From NCBI GenBank assembly GCA_026874595.1, contig CM049320.1, positions 11,929,964 to 11,993,963 on the forward strand: a stretch of DNA of 64,000 nt, written 5' to 3'. Both the position numbers and the translations under genes were made by a program. The DNA comes from Sipunculus nudus. Taxonomy: Eukaryota > Annelida > Sipuncula > Golfingiida > Sipunculidae. Below the pieces are notes generated by a model. The model was given only the letters and a program-made list of their open reading frames with translations, made no database searches and was not told where the DNA came from. The stretch's first letter is position 1, and each line of letters starts with the position of its first letter. Shown here piece by piece: positions 39,201 to 51,200 of the stretch.

Positions 39201-42200
39201 AAAACACACACACGCACATTTGAACACTTTAATCATAATATCTGTAGTTGTTTAATCTTGATCATCATTCCTTAGGCTTAACACAGTGTTTCTTGATCTT
39301 TTTTGGTAATAGATGGTTGGTAAAATATCCCCCAGGCTTAACAATTACCAATTATAAAATACTTCCATTAATACATGTATTTCGGAATAATCATTATTAT
39401 TGCTGGATATGTGATCAAAGTCAAGCCTTATGAATATGCTTGACTTTTTAATGTTCTCTTTACATTAGACTTTTTATATTACACAGGACAGCTCTTTCAT
39501 AAAAACCTTTATGATTTAATTTGTCACAGAAATGCTATGTAAATATATACCCAGTGTTTAGCAAGAAGAGTTCTAACATCAAAATCCTACGTGAATATAA
39601 CTCAAAATTTCCATCTCTCAAACCTTTTAAATGGTTAGTGCAAAGCAAACATGGATGGAATACCTATATTGGCACTTGTACTAAATAAAGACAAATTTTC
39701 ATACTTTTTCCAAAAATATGAAAAATTTTTGTTATCAAGTTTATTAATGAGAGCACAAAAGCAGAACAAGAAAAGGTTGCGTTTCTTCACCATCCTTCAC
39801 CCATTTAGAATACAGATAGTTTTATAAAGCATCGTCCCTGTGCCCAATAACCCCCACCACCAATCCTTCTGTCACCAGGTTTTATAATGAAAAGTTTGAA
39901 TTTACTGCAAAGACTCTGTTAACAAAACATCTTCACACCCGGAAGGTAAGACCATTAACCATTTTAACCAAATAATTGCTACATAATATTCCTTCAAAAT
40001 TTCTCTTCCCTGTAATAAACAGCTACATTTGGTATAAAGGTATCTGCATCATTTAAATGGAATGAGCCACTCATAATAGTTGGATAGATGATGCTGTATG
40101 TTATCCAATATTCAATTACTAATTAATATATTGCAATTAAATCATATTAATCAGAAACATAGAAACTCTAGTATTTATGTAAATCCCCAACCTATGGAAA
40201 AGCAGTCTTTATTAAATAGGCTTTTGACAGGCATATATAGTAGAATACAATGGAACATTCAGATCAGAAGTATCTTCTGAGGACATCCCTAAATTAACAG
40301 CACAGGCCAATTTCACCTTTACACTCCATGGCTCATTCTAATTTCTTGGTATGATTTTTTAAATTTTTGATACACAGTTAAAAATTAAAATTCGACGCTG
40401 GTGAGATGGCTTAATATTGGACTAAGTGGTCTAATATGATACAACTGAATGCTGTGTGCAAGAGTAAAACATGTTTATTATTATTTTTAGTATATTGGTC
40501 AGACCAAACTTTTAAAAAGAAACATTTAAATAAGGCTGAGCATGTGATACTCCGGTTCAAATTGTTAGCATTGAGATTTCAATTCCATTTTTAAATATAC
40601 CTAAAATAATATAAAATGTAATTACTTAAACACCTTAGACAAAACAGTGTCATTTTTCTTTCAGTTAATGAAGCATACTTATTTTGTACACAATGCCCTT
40701 GTACAATACCGCTAAAATTCAATGGTCATCATGAGAAAATTGACTTTAATTGTATTCATTCATGCTGTTAACCTCAGGGGAGATTCATATGTTTGACCAA
40801 AATATCAAAAGTTTCTGTCAAAACCAATATAATCTGTTGTCGTCTAAAATGTTATTGGTTCCATTGTATTCTAAAATGACTGTCAATCTTGAATTACATT
40901 CTGTCTGAATCACAGACAGATCTAACTTGTGCAGAGCAAAGCAAAGAAACATAAAACAAAGGAGAAAATAAAACGTAACCACAACACTTACCAACAATGA
41001 TAATTATAATGATAAGAATAATGACTATCAAAATGATCCACATCTGAAATGCACAGAAAACAAATATTCATGCACATCAATATGCAAATGAAAATGCATC
41101 AGACAAATAACTACCCACAATGCAGTTTGTTTCAGTCATGTGACCATGCCTGACTGCCATATTTAGATGGGAACCAGACACAGTCACAAACAGTAGAACA
41201 CACAGGTACAACTCCATGATATGAAGGTTAATGCTTACAAAACCCAAGAAATAACAAATTCATCATATGACATAGTACCAAACATATAAAAAGGAAATAA
41301 AATTCAACCTGAACTAATTCTGATTTTCACTGATTCACATATCTCCCGAAAAGAAAATTCTGTTTTTTATTCATTTTAATTAATACATTATTTTAAACTT
41401 TTTTTGGAAGGGGGGGTTGTTCTGTTTGTGTGCTACTATTTACATGCTTGAGGAAGGGCAGACCTTAGCAGCTTTACACCAGTAATCAGTAAATAGTTCC
41501 AGTTTATCTCTAAAATCCATGTTAGGTCATGGATAGTGTTGAAATTCAAAATGGCATTTTTATAGAATATATAGAGTAAAACTTTCTCTAGAATATTTTT
41601 CTGGCCTCTCATGAACAGGTCAATAATTTCTTTCACAAAGAGTAAATTTTTCAAGAATGAATATAAATTGCACATTTCATTGGTAGCCAGTGACTGACAA
41701 ACCAAGGTCTGCAGGTCTTACCCAAGTCAACAACACATAGTGAACAGAAATACTACAACAGCTATTCAGGCTACACATTTATAACAGTCAGTCAAAGGGC
41801 AAGCGACAATTACCGCACTTACCAACAATTATTATTATGATGACAAGTATAATTCCTCCCAGAATTAACATCATCTGCAAAGTCATACATGGCATTATTA
41901 TCTCTCTTTAGCATTACTGTGCTATTATCACCATTGCAAGCTATAATTGGTACCTATATACTTGACATACTTTCATGTTATTCCCCTAAAATACTCATAG
42001 CTGGGACTGTTATTGTATTCACATTCACTGCCCAAGCATTAACATCTAGTTCTTCCTTATTTGAGTGTATGTGTGCAATATGACAAGGGGGACAATATAT
42101 GTAAGATCATTGTACACTAGAATGTGTCACATTTTCATAATGACTGACAGAGTATCTGGAATTCAGCTTGAGGACAACTTTGAAGTAATGAAGTTTGAAC

Positions 42201-45200
42201 ATGGACAGGTTTATATTTATACAAGGGGATGCATCATCTTACTTTCTCCAAAGCTAATCATTTGAATATGACTCAATGGTACCTTAATTTTTATGAATCA
42301 ACACATACCTTTAAAAATAAACAGGGATACATTTGAATATTTCATAGAATAGAGGAAAAGTTTGGCACAGAAAATGAAACATTTTTTTTCAAAGCTTCCT
42401 TTAATATAAGGGGGACATTATTTTTTTCAACTCTTCTGATAATGGCCTGTGAGGTATATACAGTGAACCATATAATGATGTTTCTAACTAAATGTCACTA
42501 TATTCCTTTTTTTGAATGGAGGATTTTATATGAAGTATATAAGGGTCTAGGAAAGTTGCACTGCCATTAAAACAGTCATACTGAGCAAAATAAATATTAA
42601 CTGTGGATCCTGATTACTTCATGATGTGCAATAACTGATTTTGCCAAATATAATCTGTACTGATATTTAAGGATCGTTGAGTCTGATTTAATAATTGTAT
42701 AATCATTACAGATCTTAACTGTATACAATTTTCAATTTATAGGACCTGAAGGGTAAATTATTTTTTTTTATTTTCATCCAGTCTTATATGGAGTTCCCTG
42801 TTCAAACCTTAGGACAAATTTAAGGAATGTTAAGGACCATAAGCATCAGATTTCATCGACCAATCTCCATATTAGTCATACAGTTTCTGAAGAATGGCTA
42901 AAATAGCGGTTTAATTTGTTCATCCAAACAACTGATGCTCCATCCTTTGCTGGTGAATTCACAAATTTAACCATGATCACTGGAGACTTCCGGGACTGGG
43001 AGAGGACATTATTTCGAGAGATCATATAGAGATTGAGACCACACTGCACAGAGGTACAATCAGACCTTTCACAGCTAAAATAACTTTTTTTAGCATTCAA
43101 CAATGATAATAGTGAAAGAGAGAACACAAATGCAAAATTTACGGACTTTCATGGACTTCTGGTTATTCTTATGCAAGTTTAACAATATTTATATATTTCA
43201 AATCTATAGTTTTGAAGTCTAGGACTTTCCTGGTTTTAAGGGGCCCATATAAACCCTGTTATAGTTCTACTAGACTGGATGGTTTACAGCTCTCACCTTT
43301 AGGTTCTTCCACCAGTATTTTCTCTTCAGCTTGCCTGCACTGGCCTCAAACTGGGATGCTCCTGCTTGCAATGCATCTGTGATGGACAAGCAGACAATGT
43401 TCATTCAACTGAGGAAGGGATGATATCAGTTCTTTATACAATAATAAAAAAAATTTCTTGCGCTATATCATGATATCTTTATATGAGTATCTGGAGCAGG
43501 AACTCCAGCACTTGCCTTCATATCTGTTCAAGGAATACTTATTAACCAGCAGATCCCTAGAGTTTTGAAGAAAGGGATTCTTTAAGTTTGTCTAACACTG
43601 TGATTTCTAACATACCAATACCCATATAATTTTTATTATAATAATTAATTCTATATAGAATTTCATATGATCCATTAAAATAAATGTCATCCCTGAAAAT
43701 AAATGATTCTCTTAACACAGAGAGACCCTTGTGATGCCAGTTATGCGATTATCTTAAGGTAATAATCCTAAAAAGGCTTATTATGGACAATATCTTTGGA
43801 CAAAAACACATATCACAATGATAAGGAAGTTAGCAGTACAATTATCAATGCTGTCACATATAAAAGCTTGAAAGACAGGTGTTCATTCAAACTGTGACCA
43901 TTCATGTAGATTTCACAGGGTAATTGCCCACTGATGTTTCTTACCTGCCCTGTCATCAAGTTCTGAAAGTTTTTGATCTCTCTCCAATACCTTGTCAACG
44001 TTCACTCTCATAATATCAACCACCTACAAATACATCAACAGCTAGGGTTATATTTACAATTATCATCAAGGCAGGAAATGTTTATGTGAGGATTCTGGTT
44101 CAAATCAACAAAGATTGCGCAAGTATATGATGTCAAAAGTGATACAAGTACTGGTATCCAATTTGCATCTATGCAATGTACAACCACAACTTATTCGCTA
44201 AAATATTAAGTAGCGATTAACTATAGTATATCTTCAGCAAGCTTGCTACCCAAAGAATACTCCTCCCCTGATATTTATCTTGGTCTTACTTCAAGTACAA
44301 ACAAAGAGTAAACCAGGTTTGTTATCTGTTTAATATTTAAGATCTTTCTGCCATGACCTCTCAAACAAAGAATGACAACTATATGAGCAAACCCCAAGAG
44401 TCTTTACAGTAAGTTACACAAAGTCTTGAAAACAGAGCAACCTGAACACAATAGTTTCATTTAAATTTTTCAACTTTAAATTAACTTATGTTTTGGCAGT
44501 TAATATTATTTCCTCAATATCATACAAGCTGCCAACAAGCAACCCTGACAGTACATTCCAACTTTTTTTTGTTAACTAGTGATTTGTAAGAACCTGACAG
44601 GTTCTCCTCCAGCAGTCTGTGCTGTCAGGTAACTAACCTCATCAACTTGGGCCTGTGTCTGCTGCAGTCTTTTGCTCTCCATCTGTCCACGAGGTGGTCC
44701 TCCTGGGCCCCCAGACCTGCCAATCAAAAAAAGACATTAAATAGTGACCCATTTTTAAGATACAGCCCATGTAAATGGTCATACAACTCATACAGGAAAC
44801 ACAAGCTGAAATCAAGATACATTATTACTACTCTAGCTACCATCAATTTACATCTATTTGCCATTTATTCATAAACCTAATAAACAAGGGAGGTTTTTAT
44901 TGGTGAGTGCATAAATGTAACCCAGTGTCATGTTTCTTTAATAACAGGTTTACTAGGTAGTTTAATAATATTAGCATAGTTCAAAAGATTATATAAAACT
45001 ATATATATATTCATGAATAAATGGTATGATCTACCTGGCTACAAACATTTCAAAAATTCATCTGATCTTACTATTTATCAATGACAAACTTCTTATCATA
45101 AGAACTTTATGGGTAATGAGGAGCCTGTGAAATGATATTTAACAGAATATGACAGATTTATAGAAACAATTTGTTAACCAGTTTAGATCCAATTAGGAAC

Positions 45201-48200
45201 TGAAACACTAACATCCTTTATTCCAAATGCTTTATAAATGTAGGTGAGTTAACTCTATACTCATGAGCAGTACTAAGTCAACCACTCAAAGGTGACCAGC
45301 TTATGTCATAAACAGCAATACAAACGTGATTCACTACATAAACAATACATATATAAGCTCCATATAATATAAAGCATCTCTAGCCAAGTTTAAAACCAAA
45401 ATAAAGTGGCGATATCATACCATGCTTACCATAAACATGCAGTCCCAGTGTCATACACTGTTGACATGTATACTCTGAATCACCTACGTTAGTCAATAGA
45501 TCAGCTCCTGGTCACATGACTAAACAGATAGATCACATGACATTGGATTATTGTGTACTTAATTATGACCTGCAGTGAGTCATTTTTTTACCCTTAGGGT
45601 AAGTTAGTAGATCATATGCATGTGCACTGATATGAACTTAAAAAATAAAATTTATACATATCCATTCAGAAGTGTTTCTCACTGTATAACCACTGGTAAA
45701 ATTTACATCCTGTTCTTTGTAAATCGTATCTTATAAATAATCAATACATGTGAACCAGAAAATCCTTCCCCTGTGTATATATAAAGGCTGTTTTGATGTA
45801 AACAAAACTCAATCTGATTATCATGTCATTCTTGGCAAAATAAAAATCCAAAGTACATTTCCATGCTTGAACCCAAGTAATATAGGAAAACAGTATTCAG
45901 AAAGCAGTGCTCATTGATCGTTTTAATGAGAATTTCTATGTTTCTAAATTTTTTCTTGTGTTAGGATTTCAAAACAAGCATACAAAGAGTTCAGAACAGG
46001 TAATCCTTTCATGTTTCGTAATCCAGAGTAATTTTTTTCTATTGAAGGAAATTCCCCAGTGATAAACTGAAGTACACATTATTATATGAATATCGTAAAA
46101 AGGACATACTCTCTTGATTTAGGGTTTAAATTTCACAAAACTTTTGCTTGCCTGTGCATGTTTCAAGAAACTCACCTATTATTATAATGTTACAAGCAAG
46201 AGAATGGCACCTAGTGATATTAATCATTTTTTGACTTTTCCAATGGAAAACAACCCAGGAGGTTTGTTAGTACCAATACCTATTATATTTTCCAGTTTAT
46301 TCAATGAATTTCTAGAAACTTGCATTTGGCACTAACTTGTCTCAACTGAAATCAAATGGTTAAGAGTATGCAACATCTGGGGCCCTGGAAACTGCAGAAA
46401 ATTGATGTGGTTGATGTCATAAAATGATAAATTAATCTAAAGAAAAATGACACCCATATCACTGACACTGTAATAGAATACTGCAACAGAATATTTAAAT
46501 CAGGATGTGGCATAGTCCCTGATTAACGAATGATTCATTAAAAACTAATGTTAATACTGTATACTAGTATAATGAATATCTGAACAATACCAACAGTTGC
46601 AGTATGAAACAACAGAAACAGTGTTTTGTCTGATACGACAATGCTTATTTGTGAGCAGACTCATATCTTATATACCACAAACCTCAATAAATGTATAATT
46701 TTAGCATTACATGAATAAAATCTCACATGAGGAACCACTAATTATTTCATGTTACATTGTTAGCCTTAGAGGAAAGTCAATATTATTCTTACCATATTTT
46801 CAATAAATTTAATAAAACATGATCTTATCATTTATGAATCTTGGAATGATTGGACCAATTCCTCTAAATTTATAAAGTAAAGATATTCTTGTCTCATACA
46901 TCTATTTTGCTAAAACCATAAGAGCACTGGCTTACAGAATGAATCTGAACTTTACTCCTTAAAGTTTTAATTTTTTCAGTTTCAGCAACTGTGTTAACAA
47001 GCATACACACAAAGAAATAAATATGACACAATTGCCATACAGCAGAAAACTACTGGCAAGCACATAAGAAGAATTTATTTAAAAGAAACAATCGTAAATC
47101 ACAAGATTTATATCAAATTTAATCATCAGCTTCGATACCTAATAGCTATAGATGTCTGATGGAATGTGTGCACAAAATGTACCTGAACAAAATGACATAA
47201 AGCAAAACATAGCTACACAAAATGGTACATAGGGAAAATTGGACACAAGTCATTAAAACCAAAACAATGGATAACATCATTTTAGCATTGATGATTCTAA
47301 AACAAAATTAAATATAAAGTAACATTTAAATCCTTCAAAAATGTAAAGTGTACAGATTGTGGCATTTTGTGGTACATAATTTGTTTCATTTTTGTTCAAA
47401 GAAAAGTAAATAATAGCTCACAAACAGCAAAATGGTATTAAATGTTATAATCCCGTTTAATATTTTTGAAGTAAATCATATTTAATGCTGTTTGATGAGA
47501 ACATTATGATCAGGAACTACATGCACAATTCATCAGTTCCTTCACCTTCTTGAAATATCAACTGATAAAATTTGGTTTTAATTATGTATTGCTTTCACAT
47601 TTGACAAAGGAATTCTGAAGATCAGTGAAGTATTTCTACACGAAAGTATAAATATAGCCAATAAAATCACCTTGACGGGGTTTGAAGTTCATATGAAAAT
47701 AACTAAATTTTTATGAAGCAATTTAATTTAACTTGGTTATGGATTCATGATCATTTATGCATTCAATCAAGCCTTAAAGAAAAACAACAGAGCATGATAT
47801 CATATCATGTTAATATCTGTATGCCATTTTGTTCAGTTAAGTTATGCCCATGGGAACTTTGTTCTGTGATGTTTATTTCTCAGACCTGTCCAACAGGAAG
47901 CGACAAAGATAGACAGTAGAACCACAGTGACATCCAGTTGAACACTACTGCAGTACCTGCATTAGCCCAAACTGTGAAGCGGATCTATTTTTAAGCTGCC
48001 CCCTGTAAGTGCTGTCACCATTAGTGTCAGATCATTGTGTTTGAATCACTTCATATTGATGATAATCCAGAAATAATCAATATTAGCAGCATCTGGCTTA
48101 GTAGCAGAAACTCAAATAGATTTATATGTATACAAACATCAGCTCAATGAACATTTATATTAACACAAACGGGATAAACAAAAATTATCATGGATAAGAC

Positions 48201-51200
48201 ATTCAGTGTCCATGCATACAATATCAAGTTACATGCTTAATGTCTGCTTACTGATAACTGTTATTTCAAAAGCATTAAGTTCAATTTTACTTCCTTAATT
48301 CTATTTTATATGCTTCTCTTAAACCAATTAAACAGTGATTTTAAAATCCCACCCCATCCCACGTGTCATTTAAATCTCTTCAGAAAATTTTGACCAGCTT
48401 GGGAAAATATAACGCTGGCAATGATAGTGTAAGACTTATCATATTAAAAACTTCATTTCAGTAAAACAAGTATGGAGACTTGTTCTTTAGTTTCTTTCTC
48501 CCTTTCTGTTACATTCATGCCATTTTAAAACAACTAGATCTTGTCTAATTCAGATTATATATCAGTCAAGTCTTCCACAGCAGCTGTAATTTTGCTTCAT
48601 TCTTATAATGAAAGACATCAAACTTTAAACAACTTGAAAATAATAATTATTAATTTTCATAACAGTGAATGCTATAAAAGGCTACCATTTTTTTTTAAAT
48701 TTTCATGTATTAGGATAACCTCAAATTAGGACCATACGAAACTGGTTATTTATCAAATAAATTCTTAATGTAACTTTTTTTAAATAGGGATGATCAGAGC
48801 TGCTGATGTATACACATATCACATGACACAACACCAATCACATGACAACAGTGAGATCATGTGACTACTTACGGAGGCCCACCAGGGCCTGCTTGTGGGT
48901 TGGCCTGGGGTGGTGGAGCAGACCTACATATGTACAAAAAATGCAACTGTCAATCATGTCTTAACATCATGTAACTGTCAATCATGTCTTAACATCATGT
49001 AACTGTAAATAATGTCTAAACATCATGTAACTGTCAATCATGTCTAAACATCATGTAACTGTCAATCATGTCTAAACATCATGTATCTGCCAATCATGTC
49101 TTAACATCATATATCTGTCAACCATGTCTTAATATCATGTAACTGTCAATCATGTCTTAACATCATGCACCTGTCAATCATGTCTTAACATCCTGTAACT
49201 GTCAATCATGTCTTAACATCATGTAACTGTCAATCATGTCTTAACATCATGTAACTGTCAATCATGTCTTAACCCCATGTAACTGTCAATCATGTCTAAA
49301 CATCATGTAACTGTCAATCATGTCTTAACATGATGTAACTGTCAATCATGTCTTAACATCATGCATCTGTCAATCATGTCTTAACATCATGCATCTGTCA
49401 ATCATGTCTTAACATCATGCAACTGGCAATCATGTCTTTACATTATGTAACTGTCAATCATGTCTTAACATTATGTAACCATCAATCATGTCTTAACATC
49501 AGGTGAAACCACTGTTCCTTAGAACGCAAACCTTTGGTTAACCGCAGATATGAACTAGCTTTTTTTGCGCCAATACACCAAAGGTCAAATTACCGTCTAT
49601 TGGCTAACATAATAAGCTGAAGACTGTCAGTACTCCTACATCATAGTAAATGTAAGGGTTCACAAAATAGAATAGAATAAATTTATTCAGATAAGACCTC
49701 AGGCTCAAAGTGCAAAAAAAAAACCTCAACATAGTATTTCAATATAAATATCACATTGTCATTATGACAATTTTGATATTTATATTGCATAACTATGTTG
49801 ATGTTTCTTTTTTGAAATTTTAGGCCTAAGGCCTTAACCTGAATAAACTAATTTTCCTCTATTCAGGGTGCGCAAGTTTTACCAAACACCTGGATTTTTC
49901 CTTTGGTTTAACTCAGGCAGAGGAAAACAACCCAGGCTGGGTAAAATAGGTTTAACCCAATTTAAATGTAAACCCTGGTACCAACTGTTCATTATAATAC
50001 ACACCTATGGCTAACCTCAGATAACATGCAACCAGCTTTTTTGTGCCAATGGTACAGTTACTGCAAAGTGGTAAACAAATCAAGCTGAAGACTTGTAGTT
50101 TATCTGTCCAATAAAACAGTCATATTAAAATTTACACCAAGGAAATAGAAATATGTATTGTTTGAACATACCACATTTCTTCTTCTTTCATCATTGTGTA
50201 AACCTATATAGATGCAGTAAGAATGGACACTGGTCTGATCTAATTTGATGACTGCGTTATATTTAAATTTAATGTTCATTTCAGTGACAGCTGGCCAGGC
50301 AATATGTCCTTATCTTGTCTGGTAACCCATACACATTTAAATGATTTTATTATTAAGTCCATGGTGGTTGCCCATATTGACAACAGACCTGGCCCATGAC
50401 CATTCAATGCAACTGAAATATCAATATCACATGATTTTACAGCCCACGGAGCATGTTCTGTGGAGTGATGTGTATTTGGTGATCTGATGAACCAAGAGGT
50501 TCCTAGGTGAGAAGAATGTATTATTAATTTATTTTAAAGAATTGTTGCATTTCATGTATAGAGTAGCAACAGATTAAACTGGCAAATTAACATAGTTGCC
50601 GGCATTTTAATCAATTATTTTAGCTGTCCCAACTACAATAAATCTCTCCTATAAATTAGCAAACAGTTATGCGATATCTTCTGAGAAGGCTCTGATCAAA
50701 CGAATAATAGCCCAAGTTACTCTGGGCTGTATCACAGCTCAGCTGCTAATGTATGCCTCAATGACAATGCTACTTTTTAAATTATTTTAAGAATCATCAA
50801 TGCTGCTTCTCCAGCCCCGAATCAGTTAAATCAGGATTTTATCACAAAACAATCTGTTACCCTTACAGAGGAAATTGAATTTAAATAATTATATATTGCA
50901 GTTTTAGCACTGGTCCAGAGAGATCCAAAGCATATAATATACATATATGTATATAAATATATATCTAACTGAGCAGCCATGCCGAATGTTGTCAAGGGGC
51001 ACCACAGCTGCCACTGTGTGTCAGTGGTTGGAGATTTATGCTGGAATGACATAACCCACAGGTCCTGGCTCTAGCAGAGGTTGGGGTGAATGAAAATGGC
51101 ACCTCTGTATCAGGTATCTGTATTAAATGTGTACCATTGTTTCATCCCTTGGGTTAAAAATGGAGCATTTGAATAGGACAGTAATGGTTTAATGATCAAA

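Larger units (their letters stand above)
24300..40991 (-). other. VAMP intron between exons 6b and 7 (about 16.7 kb)
   Basis: No further exon was recognised on either strand. Contents I can name are the two fields of degenerate short repeats, the hAT-type MITE and the GGTGGCGCCACC repeat, all listed separately. Poly-C or poly-G runs lie at 24783, 25965 and 26222. The remaining sequence is AT-rich without visible structure. Confidence 0.6.

Noticed and set aside
48941-49500. CRISPR array
   Set aside because: The 28-bp units are head to tail with no unique spacers and the context is an animal intron; it is a minisatellite.
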